From assembly GCA_013204195.1 (NCBI GenBank), contig JABMOJ010000430.1:1-5204 (forward strand): 5,204 nt of DNA. The letters are read 5' to 3'. Below are positions 1 to 5,204 of this stretch, piece after piece (position 1 is the stretch's first letter; the number at the start of each line of letters is the position of its first letter). A program made the translations under genes and the position numbers. The notes below the pieces were generated by a model. It saw only the letters and a program-made list of their open reading frames with translations, had not been told where the DNA came from and searched no databases. The stretch comes from SAR86 cluster bacterium (GTDB taxonomy: Bacteria > Pseudomonadota > Gammaproteobacteria > Pseudomonadales > Azotimanducaceae).

Positions 1-823
1 GCCCCGCCAGTCCACCACCAACAATAACTACTCGCGAGGTTTGCTGGTGCCGGGGTTGGGGTGCAGCGGTCGTGGTTCTGGCCGTTAACATTTCTGCTTT
101 GCCGGCAAATCCCGGTATTTTTTTAATCTCGAAGCCTGCGTCTTTCAAGCCTCGTTTGACTGTTCCAGCGACGGAGTAAGTTGACAGCGTGGTTTGCTGA
201 TGACTCAACCGAGCACATTGGCTGAAGAGCTTGGGATCCCACATGGCGGCATTTTGCGAGGGGCTGAAGCCGTCCAGAAAGAAGGCGTCAACGGGTTCGG
301 TGATGAGTGGCATCGCGGCGCCGACGTCCATGTAAATCAGAGTGAGACAAATTGTGTCGGTGATCCAGATTGGATGCAGGCCGTGAGTGGGTAAGGGATA
401 ACGGCGCACGAGGCGCTGGGCCAGATCATGTAATGCACCAGCGTCCGGTTCTGTATTTGTCGGCGGACATAGGCTCGCGTGAAGTTTTTCGAGGTCTGCG
501 GGCGTTACTGGCGCATATTCGATGGCCTGATAGTGAAGCAGCTTGCCCGGTGGCGCAAGCTCTTGCCAAAGCCGAGCGGCGAGCAGAAAGTTCAGACCAA
601 AACCGAATCCTGTTTCAAGAATAGTAAATTGTGGTTGCTGTAGATCCGACCAACGCGCTCGCAGGTGATTGGCTTCAATAAACACATATTGCTTCTCTGC
701 CAGCCCGCCTTCACGATGCCAGTATATGTCCTCAAAAGCCTCTGACCAGGGGCTTGCGTCATCGTGCCAATCGATCGCTGCGTGGTCGAGTAAATAGCCT
801 GCCTGGCTTGAAATTTGACTCAT
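1..823 (-). CDS. mnmC: MnmC, bifunctional tRNA mnm5(s2)U34 biosynthesis enzyme (3' end beyond window)
   Basis: Partial gene: 274 codons are open from ATG at 823-821 to the window edge, where the frame runs off. In the family, the N-terminal domain (MnmD) uses S-adenosylmethionine to methylate nm5(s2)U34 to mnm5(s2)U34 in the tRNA wobble position, and the C-terminal FAD domain removes the carboxymethyl group from cmnm5(s2)U34. Seen here: the SAM-binding loop ETGFGFGLNFL at residues 70-80, the MnmC/MnmD signature FFLDGFSPSQNAAMW at 171-185 with its conserved Asp at 174, STYSVAG at about 204-210 and PGFAGKAEML at about 227-236. VVIVGGGLAG at 265-274 is the beginning of the FAD dinucleotide-binding fold, so the protein is the two-domain type (E. 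coli MnmC is about 670 residues) and about 60% is missing. The start overlaps the upstream sulfurtransferase stop as ATGA, with no good Shine-Dalgarno, which suggests translational coupling. Identity is secure; completeness of the oxidoreductase domain cannot be judged. Confidence 0.95.
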   Translation of the reverse strand, partial: MSQISSQAGYLLDHAAIDWHDDASPWSEAFEDIYWHREGGLAEKQYVFIEANHLRARWSDLQQPQFTILETGFGFGLNFLLAARLWQELAPPGKLLHYQAIEYAPVTPADLEKLHASLCPPTNTEPDAGALHDLAQRLVRRYPLPTHGLHPIWITDTICLTLIYMDVGAAMPLITEPVDAFFLDGFSPSQNAAMWDPKLFSQCARLSHQQTTLSTYSVAGTVKRGLKDAGFEIKKIPGFAGKAEMLTARTTTAAPQPRHQQTSRVVIVGGGLAG

Positions 824-1665
824 AAGCTGGCTATTGGACGGTCTGGATTGGTAATCCATTCGCTCCATGAACCGGGATAAAGTGCGGGTTCAGAGTACCC
901 AGCATGGACCAGAGCAAGGATGTTATGGGCCGCTGTCACGCCTGAACCGCAGTAGCAGATAGCGCTACGGTTGGTTTCTACGCCGAGCGTGCTAAATCGT
1001 TGGCGTAAGTCGGTGGCAGTGTGGAACTTGCCCGTTGCGCCATTTAGGTTCTCACTGAATGGCGCACAAATGGCCCCGGGAATGTGTCCGGCGATGGCAT
1101 CGATAGGTTCGGTCTTGCCCTCAAATCGGGGTCTGTCCCGAGCATCGAGCAGCAGCTCTGTTGTGGGTTGTAACGCGTCAGCAGATACCTGGCGGGTAAT
1201 GGCAGGTCTGACGATAAATTTTGATTCAGATCGCTTGATGAGTCTGGTTGACGGCGCCAGCCCTGCGTCCAGCCAGGCCTGATAGCCGCCGTCAAGAACC
1301 ACCACATTGGGGTGCCCCAACCAACGGAGCATCCACCACAGGCGTGCGGCATAGGCGCCGCTATCCGCGTCATAGGCCACGACCAGTGAATCCTCCGCGA
1401 TGCCCCAGCGACGTACCTGAGTGGCAAAAGTTTCCCTGTCGGGCAATGGATGACGACCAGTCTGACCGGCTATCACTTTAGCGCTGAGATCGCGGTTGAG
1501 GTCAACATACTGGGCGCCATCAATATGGCCGGCGGTGTACGCCAGCAGGCCTGCGGCAGGATCTAGGAGTGACGAGCGGCAGTCAAACAGGCGCAATGTA
1601 CTCTCTGTCTGAATGGCCGCGAGAGTTGCAACATCAATGAGTGTTTTTCGAGTTAGATTGGTCAC
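820..1665 (-). CDS. sseA: 3-mercaptopyruvate sulfurtransferase (rhodanese family, SseA-like)
   Basis: A 281-residue tandem-rhodanese protein of normal family length. The N-terminal, non-catalytic rhodanese domain (about 8-140) carries LFDCRSSLLD, YTAGHIDGAQYVDL and VVVLDGGYQAWL. The C-terminal catalytic domain (about 160-281) carries LLLDARDRPRFEG, AGHIPGA and the active-site loop CGSGVTA with the nucleophile Cys239. In this family CGSGVT is typical of 3-mercaptopyruvate sulfurtransferase, whereas CRKGVT is typical of thiosulfate sulfurtransferase, so mercaptopyruvate is the likely sulfur donor. No signal peptide is visible, so it should be cytoplasmic. The start is GTG at 1665-1663, chosen because GGAGG lies 6 nt upstream and the N-terminus aligns with the family. 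The gene begins 2 nt after the yciH stop and its TGA overlaps the mnmC ATG, so the three are probably co-translated. The physiological acceptor is unknown. Substrate preference is inferred from the loop only. Confidence 0.93.
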   Translation of the reverse strand: MTNLTRKTLIDVATLAAIQTESTLRLFDCRSSLLDPAAGLLAYTAGHIDGAQYVDLNRDLSAKVIAGQTGRHPLPDRETFATQVRRWGIAEDSLVVAYDADSGAYAARLWWMLRWLGHPNVVVLDGGYQAWLDAGLAPSTRLIKRSESKFIVRPAITRQVSADALQPTTELLLDARDRPRFEGKTEPIDAIAGHIPGAICAPFSENLNGATGKFHTATDLRQRFSTLGVETNRSAICYCGSGVTAAHNILALVHAGYSEPALYPGSWSEWITNPDRPIASL

Positions 1666-1667
1666 GG

Positions 1668-2018
1668 TTAGCCTCCGCTGAGTTTTACTTGGTAGCCCAG
1701 GGCTTCCAGTTCGGTCTTGATCTCAACGCGTTTATCACCCTGGATGAGAATGACACCGTCTTCGATGGAGCCGCCGACGCCGCATTTATTCTTCAGCTTT
1801 TTGGCCAGGGACTTAAGGTCTTCTCCGTTCAGCGGCAAGCCGCTGATCGCGATCAAGGGTTTGCCAGCACGCCCTTTAACTTGGCGCTGCAGGCGCACGA
1901 TACCATCGGTGGCGACAGGTGTTCGGGCTTCGCGACAGCGACATAGCGCAATGGCAGCGCCACATTCCGGGCAGTGTCGACCAGCATCCGTTGAATACAC
2001 CAGGCGTTTCTTGTTCAT
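1668..2018 (-). CDS. yciH: YciH, SUI1/eIF1-family translation factor homologue
   Basis: A 116-residue protein whose SUI1 domain spans about 38-116. Recognisable blocks are DGIVRLQRQVKGRAGK (38-53), the KKLKNKCGVGGSIEDGVI stretch (73-90), IQGDKR (92-97) and the C-terminal VKLSGG, all matching bacterial YciH. YciH resembles eukaryotic eIF1 and in E. coli has been linked to translation initiation fidelity or inhibition under stress; its exact role is not settled. The N-terminus starts in the usual way (RLVYSTDAGR) but then carries HCPECG...CRC, with Cys16, Cys19, Cys26 and Cys28. This could bind a metal, and E. coli YciH lacks it. Start ATG at 2018 is the only usable start in the 50-nt gap after the acidic gene; its Shine-Dalgarno is weak. 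The TAA stop is 2 nt before the sulfurtransferase GTG. Confidence 0.93.
   Translation of the reverse strand: MNKKRLVYSTDAGRHCPECGAAIALCRCREARTPVATDGIVRLQRQVKGRAGKPLIAISGLPLNGEDLKSLAKKLKNKCGVGGSIEDGVILIQGDKRVEIKTELEALGYQVKLSGG
1672..1676 (-). promoter_or_regulatory. Strong Shine-Dalgarno GGAGG for the sulfurtransferase, inside the yciH 3' end
   Basis: On the minus strand GGAGG is followed by 6 nt (CTAACC) and then the GTG start at 1665. It supports GTG as the true start codon. The motif is formed by the last two Gly codons of the SUI1 protein (GGA GGC before TAA), so the conserved C-terminal Gly-Gly doubles as the ribosome binding site of the next gene. Confidence 0.8.
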
Positions 2019-2068
2019 TGACGGGTTACCGGTGGACGTGGGGGTATCAACCTTCTGCCGTAAGCGCC

Positions 2069-2491
2069 TTAGCTGTCCGCGTAGATGTAGACACCGAGAT
2101 CATCATTGCAAGCGGTCTGGCAAAAATGGACTAACAGAAATATAAAATCCATCAGGTCGTTAGCGTCGAGATCCAATGCCTCGATCTCCTCACACTCAGT
2201 CCAGAGGCTGGCGAAGCTCTCGACCTGGTCTTCTTCCAAGTCCGCCAGTCTGCCCATTAGGGTCTCTTCAAGACGATATAGATAAGGACCTTCGTCGCTC
2301 AGTTCGCGGTCGAGTAGTTCCATCTCCAGCGCGTCAGCGAGAAAACCGCCACACACCAACGCATAGAGCTGAGCTCTGGCGTCACGGTGGAATTGTTGGC
2401 TCGACATACAAACAAAGCTACTGGCGGGGTTCTCATCAATTTCGAGTTCCGCGACATCTTCCGGGTGGCCGATAAAAAATATCTGGTGCAT
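2069..2491 (-). CDS. Hypothetical acidic, lysine-free protein
   Basis: I do not recognise this 140-residue protein and assign no function. It has 32 Asp/Glu, 5 Arg and no Lys, so it is strongly negatively charged. Acidic runs occur at 11-20, 75-88 and 98-115. Five Cys are present (28, 47, 100, 124, 128), the last two as HFCQTAC. There is no signal peptide and no convincing membrane segment; the short hydrophobic FIFLLVHF at 116-123 sits between acidic residues and looks like a buried helix. The pattern suggests a mostly helical cytoplasmic protein. It starts 11 nt after the cold-shock gene stop and ends 50 nt before yciH, in line with an operon, though the start at 2491 has no clear Shine-Dalgarno. 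Steady reading between two real genes on the same strand supports a genuine gene. A DNA-mimic or binding partner of a basic protein is conceivable from charge alone. Confidence 0.75.
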   Translation of the reverse strand: MHQIFFIGHPEDVAELEIDENPASSFVCMSSQQFHRDARAQLYALVCGGFLADALEMELLDRELSDEGPYLYRLEETLMGRLADLEEDQVESFASLWTECEEIEALDLDANDLMDFIFLLVHFCQTACNDDLGVYIYADS

Positions 2492-2502
2492 GGCTGTGAC
2501 GT

Positions 2503-2964
2503 CTAGATCGTCTCGACCTCATCGGCTTGTAGGCCCTTGTCGCCATCGATGACAACAAACTGAACGCGGTCGCCTTCGGCTATCGCGCGGCGGCCATTGC
2601 CTTCGATATTGCGGTAGTGCACAAATATGTCGTCACCGGCATCTCGTGTGATAAAGCCGAAGCCCTTTTTGACATTAAACCACTTCACTATGCCGGTTTC
2701 CTTGGCGCTATTGACCGGTGCGGGTCGATTCGCCGGTTTTGCGGCGGGTTTGCGCTTGGGTGATTGGCCAGAGCGACCCTTGGGGCTTTTTGACATCACT
2801 GCAGATAAGCTGCAACCGATGAAAACGGCAAGAATAGATGTCGCCAGTATGAATAGCTCTGTGCCGCTCGGAATAGCCAATGGCCCCTGAATCCATTGGC
2901 TGACAAAGTAAGCTAAGGTGCCGGTGAGCAGGCTAATAATAATATTTTTTACAAGTGAATTCAT
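2503..2964 (-). CDS. Membrane-anchored cold-shock-domain protein
   Basis: 153 residues from ATG at 2964. Two hydrophobic helices at about 6-26 (IIISLLTGTLAYFVSQWIQ) and 36-57 (ELFILATSILAVFIGCSL) form a hairpin anchor. A basic Lys/Arg/Pro/Ser-rich linker (about 59-88) leads to one cold-shock domain (89-153) that begins TGIVKWFN. The nucleic-acid-binding motifs are intact: RNP1 KGFGFI (100-105) and RNP2 DIFVHY (112-117). CSD proteins bind single-stranded RNA or DNA. Here the domain should sit on the cytoplasmic face of the inner membrane, which is inference from topology. The frame is open back to a TTG at 3033, but that would add a polar leader before the first helix. ATG at 2973 (three residues longer) is equally possible; neither ATG has a good Shine-Dalgarno. 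It follows pdxJ after about 100 bp and probably heads the downstream gene group. The domain call is firm; its RNA targets and any cold induction are unknown. Confidence 0.88.
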   Translation of the reverse strand: MNSLVKNIIISLLTGTLAYFVSQWIQGPLAIPSGTELFILATSILAVFIGCSLSAVMSKSPKGRSGQSPKRKPAAKPANRPAPVNSAKETGIVKWFNVKKGFGFITRDAGDDIFVHYRNIEGNGRRAIAEGDRVQFVVIDGDKGLQADEVETI

Positions 2965-3013
2965 GGTAACCATTTTAGTGAAAGGTGAGAAAAAAACAGG
3001 TGGTAGCTGAAGT

Positions 3014-3030
3014 TGTTGCTGCCAGTAACA
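3014..3030. repeat. 17-bp imperfect palindrome in the pdxJ-cold-shock gene gap
   Basis: Read on the minus strand, TGTTACTGGCAGCAACA pairs 7 of 8 arm positions around a single central base. The arms are too close for an RNA hairpin loop, so an operator-like protein site is the more natural reading. No family of regulator is recognised. The rest of the gap (2965-3066) shows no clear terminator and no small gene. Confidence 0.25.
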
Positions 3031-3054
3031 CAATACCCCGTTTGAGTGCGGCGA

Positions 3055-3083
3055 ATAGTATGTGAACTAGCCCGATTTTTCCA
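3055..3083 (-). promoter_or_regulatory. Weak sigma-70-like promoter candidate for the cold-shock gene
   Basis: On the minus strand, TGGAAA (3083-3078, 4 of 6 to TTGACA) and TACTAT (3060-3055, 4 of 6 to TATAAT) are 17 nt apart. They lie at the end of pdxJ and just past its TAG stop, ahead of the only sizeable gap in the window. If used, the leader would be roughly 80 nt. The match is poor enough to arise by chance, so this is tentative. Confidence 0.25.
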
Positions 3084-3828
3084 GAATAGTGTTATATCTT
3101 CTGACGGTGGTGGCTAATCCGTCCCATAAGGCGTCACTAATGAGTGCGTGGCCGATGGACACCTCGGCGACGGGTTTCACGCGCTGGCAAAACTCACCCA
3201 GGTTGTCTTGGTTGAGATCATGGCCAGCGTTGATACCCAGACTCAATTGCTGCGCTAGTTTGCCAGCCTCGATAAATGTCGCGAGGACCGATTCGTGATC
3301 GCCATATTGGTCGGCGTAGGGGCCCGTATAGAACTCGATGCGGTCAGCACCTAGGGCGGCGGCGTGCTCTATCTGTGCAGCGATGGGGTCCATAAACAGA
3401 CTAACTCGAATGCCGAGCCCCTTGAGCTCATCGATAACCGTCTTAAGTGCGGTATTGTCACCGCTGAGGTCCCAGCCATGATCAGAAGTGAGTTGGATAG
3501 GGTCATCTGGCACCAAGGTACATTGTTGGGGTAGGGTGTCACGCACCAGCGTCATGAAACCCGGAAAGCCGTTAGCTTCAGGTCCGGCAAATGGATTGCC
3601 TTCAATGTTGAGCTCTATGTCAGCGTACTGTGGTTGCTTGAGCAGGCTGGCAAGATCCAAGACATCTGCTGGGCGAATGTGGCGCATATCCGGCCGTGGA
3701 TGGACCGTGATCCCTTGGGCGCCGGCGGCAATACTGGTTTCAGCCGCGGCAGTCACGCTGGGGATGGTGGTATCGCGGGAATTGCGCAGCAACGCAATCT
3801 TGTTCAAGTTGACCGATAGTTTTGTCAT
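3067..3828 (-). CDS. pdxJ: Pyridoxine 5'-phosphate synthase PdxJ, Bacteroidetes-like variant
   Basis: PdxJ condenses 1-deoxyxylulose 5-phosphate with 3-amino-2-oxopropyl phosphate to make pyridoxine 5'-phosphate, the ring-closing step of the DXP-dependent vitamin B6 route, in the cytoplasm. The 253-residue TIM-barrel protein is complete. By alignment to E. coli PdxJ from memory, the catalytic residues His45, Glu72 and His193 correspond to His43 (ITVHPRPDMRHI), Glu76 (LNIEGN) and His203 (NAGHDL). Phosphate/ligand residues Arg45, His50 and the GH of SIGHALI (226-227) are also kept. The N-terminal motif differs: VNLNKIALLRNSRD replaces VNIDHIATLRNARG, so the Asp-His pair becomes Asn-Lys and Gly after Arg becomes Asp. 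This, TLVPDDP and SDHGWD match the subfamily I know from Bacteroidetes. It starts 3 nt after the SH3 gene stop, so it is probably in that operon, not beside recO and acpS as is usual in gammaproteobacteria. Activity is likely given the intact catalytic residues. Confidence 0.93.
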   Translation of the reverse strand: MTKLSVNLNKIALLRNSRDTTIPSVTAAAETSIAAGAQGITVHPRPDMRHIRPADVLDLASLLKQPQYADIELNIEGNPFAGPEANGFPGFMTLVRDTLPQQCTLVPDDPIQLTSDHGWDLSGDNTALKTVIDELKGLGIRVSLFMDPIAAQIEHAAALGADRIEFYTGPYADQYGDHESVLATFIEAGKLAQQLSLGINAGHDLNQDNLGEFCQRVKPVAEVSIGHALISDALWDGLATTVRRYNTILEKSG

Positions 3829-3831
3829 GTT

Positions 3832-4506
3832 TTATGTCCATTCGTCGTTGGTGCGACGGTGATAGAACCGTCTTGCGATGATGAATCCGGCTAGCAGGCT
3901 CAATAACACCGTTCCGGCACCCCGCACAAACCAGTCTCGATCATTATTGCTGCTGATGGCGTCGACAGCCACTTGCAACTCGCCAACTTGTGCGTTGAGC
4001 GATTTTCGCTCTGTCTGTAGCGCCTCATTTTGGCTCTGAATCATGATCACGTTCGCTGCGAGTTCCTTGATCTTCTGCAGTTCCTCCGTTAACGCCTGAT
4101 TTAGCTGGCTCAAGGTCTGGCGGTCGTCGCTGAGCACTGATAACTGACGCCGCAGGGCGACTAATTGATCAATGTTGGCTTTGTTTTCGGCTTGCTGGTT
4201 TCGCAAGCGAGAAGTTGCTTGGTCTAACAAATCAGCGGCGATCGGTGAGTCCGTTAAGTATTGGGTTTGAATCCAACCCTCGAGGCCATCGGGCAATCGA
4301 ACCCGGCTGTAGCCGCTCTCTGGATCTGCTTCGAGCAGTTCCAGAGCGGTTCCGCTGCGAATACCTTTATGCAGGATCTGGTGTTGGTTACTGATACCGG
4401 TCCGCAGCGGCACATATAGCTTGTCGTGAACGTACAAGGTTTCGGCCAGAGCTGCAGCGCTGCTGAGCATTGTCGCCAGAATGAGAATGGGAATGTAAGG
4501 GTTCAG
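3832..4506 (-). CDS. SH3-domain, coiled-coil, membrane-anchored protein (YgiM/TIGR04211 type)
   Basis: From the proposed CTG start at 4506 the product is 224 residues: signal peptide about 1-21 ([12 protein letters not shown], then MLSSAAALA before ETLYV), bacterial SH3 domain about 23-84 (ending [11 protein letters not shown]), coiled coil about 92-184 rich in Gln, Glu, Leu and Lys, then a C-terminal transmembrane helix (about 199-213, [12 protein letters not shown]) followed by a basic RRFYHRR tail. This architecture matches the YgiM-type SH3 family of gammaproteobacteria; such SH3 domains usually bind peptidoglycan or peptide ligands, and the domain should face the periplasm with the tail in the cytoplasm. 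The first ATG (4470) would leave only about nine residues before the cleavage site, too short for export. CTG at 4506-4504 overlaps the yciI TGA as CTGA and has AGGT 6 nt upstream. No ATG, GTG or TTG provides a complete signal. Family assignment is confident; the start is inferred. The molecular function of the family is not established. Confidence 0.88.
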   Translation of the reverse strand: MNPYIPILILATMLSSAAALAETLYVHDKLYVPLRTGISNQHQILHKGIRSGTALELLEADPESGYSRVRLPDGLEGWIQTQYLTDSPIAADLLDQATSRLRNQQAENKANIDQLVALRRQLSVLSDDRQTLSQLNQALTEELQKIKELAANVIMIQSQNEALQTERKSLNAQVGELQVAVDAISSNNDRDWFVRGAGTVLLSLLAGFIIARRFYHRRTNDEWT

Positions 4507-4802
4507 GGGAGTACCTGCTTGAACGGTTTTACAATGACCTGAGCGTAAACGCCGGCGGCCACGTAGGGGTCGGCATCAGCCCATGCTTGAGCCGCTGCCA
4601 GAGAAGTGAATTCAGCGACAATCAAGCTGCCAGAGAAACCCGCCGCGCCGGGATCCTCATTATCAATACTGGGGTTGGGGCCAGCGATGACCAGGCGCCC
4701 CTCGGATACCAATTGCTCGATCCGGCGCAGGTGCGATGGCCGCGCTGTTTGACGCAGTGCCAGGCTGTTGGCGATATCCGTACTGATAATGGCATATAAC
4801 AT
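4503..4802 (-). CDS. yciI: YciI family protein
   Basis: A complete 99-residue single-domain protein with a ferredoxin-like (dimeric alpha-beta barrel) family fold. Family hallmarks seen: the N-terminal strand MLYAIISTD, the RPSHLRRI segment with conserved His24, [11 protein letters not shown] (35-44), [16 protein letters not shown] (50-65), [16 protein letters not shown] (71-86) and the C-terminal VIVKPFK. The fold resembles small dehalogenase- or isomerase-like enzymes and a His/Asp pair has been proposed as catalytic, but no substrate is established for E. coli YciI. Start ATG at 4802 has a weak GAGAG 6 nt upstream. It lies 46 nt after yciB, the same neighbour as in E. coli, and its TGA is shared with the proposed CTG start of the SH3 gene. 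Cytoplasmic; likely co-transcribed with yciB. Confidence 0.95.
   Translation of the reverse strand: MLYAIISTDIANSLALRQTARPSHLRRIEQLVSEGRLVIAGPNPSIDNEDPGAAGFSGSLIVAEFTSLAAAQAWADADPYVAAGVYAQVIVKPFKQVLP
4513..4516 (-). promoter_or_regulatory. Shine-Dalgarno-like AGGT ahead of a possible CTG start
   Basis: On the minus strand AGGT (within GCAGGTACTCCC) stands 6 nt before CTG at 4506. The site lies within the last codons of yciI. It is the only such motif placed to serve a start giving the SH3 protein a full signal peptide. Four bases are modest evidence alone. Confidence 0.4.
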
Positions 4803-4848
4803 AGGGTGCTCTCAGAAATTTAATGGCCAGCGCGCCAATATTAGGCTT

Positions 4849-5204
4849 TTAGTCGATAGTGGGTTTGTCGACGGGCTCAGGCTGGGGTTCTTGCAGATAG
4901 CCGCCGCTAGACAGGTAGATCAGCGTCAGCACGATATAGCTTAGGGTGATCGCAAATCCGCCGATCAGCTTGTAGCTGACCCAGACATCAAGACTAAAGT
5001 TGAACGCAACCACCAGATTGAGTGCGCCGGCGATAAAAAAGCCGAGGCTCCAACCCAGGTTGAGACGCTGCCACACAGGGTTGGGTAAGCGTAGCTGAGC
5101 GCCGAGCATCCGTTTTAGCAGATTCTCTTTACCGAAAAACTGGCTTGCCAGCAGGCTGCCGGCGAACAGCCAGTTAATAATTGTGGGCTTCCACTGAATA
5201 AATA
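4849..5204 (-). CDS. yciB: YciB/IspZ inner-membrane septation protein (5' end beyond window)
   Basis: Partial: the 117 visible residues are the C-terminal two thirds of a family normally about 180-200 residues long. The frame is open from 5202 to the TAA at 4849, and the ATG at 5109 is internal, because the preceding codons encode the conserved FIQWKPTIINWLFAGSLLAS segment (WKPT is a family hallmark). Later landmarks are RMLGAQLRLPNPVWQRLNLGW, then hydrophobic helices around GFFIAGALNLVVAF, VSYKLIGGFAITLSYIVLTLIYL, and a short Pro/Glu-rich cytoplasmic-like tail. YciB is a multi-pass inner-membrane protein; in E. coli it interacts with cell elongation and division proteins and affects envelope synthesis, and its Shigella homologue was named intracellular septation protein A. 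Next to yciI as in E. coli. The N-terminal helices and promoter lie outside the window. Confidence 0.95.
   Translation of the reverse strand, partial: FIQWKPTIINWLFAGSLLASQFFGKENLLKRMLGAQLRLPNPVWQRLNLGWSLGFFIAGALNLVVAFNFSLDVWVSYKLIGGFAITLSYIVLTLIYLSSGGYLQEPQPEPVDKPTID

Noticed and set aside
194..624. Two plus-strand open frames opposite mnmC.
   Set aside because: They overlap an uninterrupted minus-strand frame carrying several MnmC motifs; their translations resemble no domain.
1044..1481. Minus-strand and plus-strand open frames inside the sulfurtransferase gene.
   Set aside because: They are alternate frames of a gene with clear rhodanese motifs and the CGSGVTA active site.
1717..2145. 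A 142-codon plus-strand frame across yciH.
   Set aside because: It is antisense to a clear SUI1 gene and has low-complexity Arg/Pro/Ser-rich translation typical of a shadow frame.
2965..3033. Extension of the cold-shock protein to a TTG at 3033.
   Set aside because: It would add a polar, unconserved-looking leader; ATGs at 2973 and 2964 place the start right before the first membrane helix.
4803..4848. Possible terminator hairpin between yciB and yciI.
   Set aside because: The TAAT...ATTA/GGC...GCC pairing needs a bulge and has no following T-run on the minus strand.
4849..5109. An 86-residue stand-alone membrane protein starting at ATG 5109.
   Set aside because: The frame continues upstream to the window edge with the conserved WKPT segment of YciB, so this is only the C-terminal part of a longer gene.

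Overview
The window is a compact, gene-dense stretch of a bacterial chromosome, almost certainly from a gammaproteobacterium. The evidence is the gene content: the yciB-yciI pair, a YgiM-type SH3/coiled-coil/TM protein, a YciH-type SUI1 protein, an SseA-like sulfurtransferase and a bifunctional MnmC. Genus cannot be read from the sequence; a marine or free-living lineage is only a guess. Every convincing gene lies on the minus strand, so transcription runs from high to low coordinates. Plus-strand open frames are shadows.

In transcription order: (1) the C-terminal part of yciB/ispZ, an inner-membrane protein, entering at 5204; (2) yciI; (3) an exported SH3-domain protein with a coiled coil and a C-terminal membrane anchor, whose signal peptide is complete only if translation starts at a CTG overlapping the yciI stop; (4) a pdxJ of the divergent Bacteroidetes-like type, outside its usual recO-acpS setting; (5) an intergenic gap of about 100 bp, the largest in the window, with a weak promoter candidate and an imperfect palindrome; (6) a membrane-anchored cold-shock-domain protein; (7) an unrecognised, extremely acidic, lysine-free 140-residue protein; (8) yciH (SUI1/eIF1-like) with an added N-terminal Cys cluster; (9) a 3-mercaptopyruvate sulfurtransferase; (10) mnmC, leaving the window at base 1 after the methyltransferase domain and the start of the FAD domain.

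The genes form two blocks. The upstream block (yciB, yciI, SH3 protein, pdxJ) concerns the cell envelope and vitamin B6. In the downstream block, the CSD protein, SUI1 protein and MnmC have RNA or translation roles, and the sulfurtransferase is wedged between yciH and mnmC with a 2-nt gap on one side and an ATGA overlap on the other. That layout suggests co-translation and perhaps a link between sulfur transfer and wobble-uridine modification, but the link is inference.

I see no mobile element, CRISPR array, tRNA, rRNA or defence system. Most of the window is ordinary housekeeping DNA. The points worth a second look are the CTG start, the divergent PdxJ, the acidic orphan, the membrane-tethered cold-shock protein and the sulfurtransferase-mnmC coupling.
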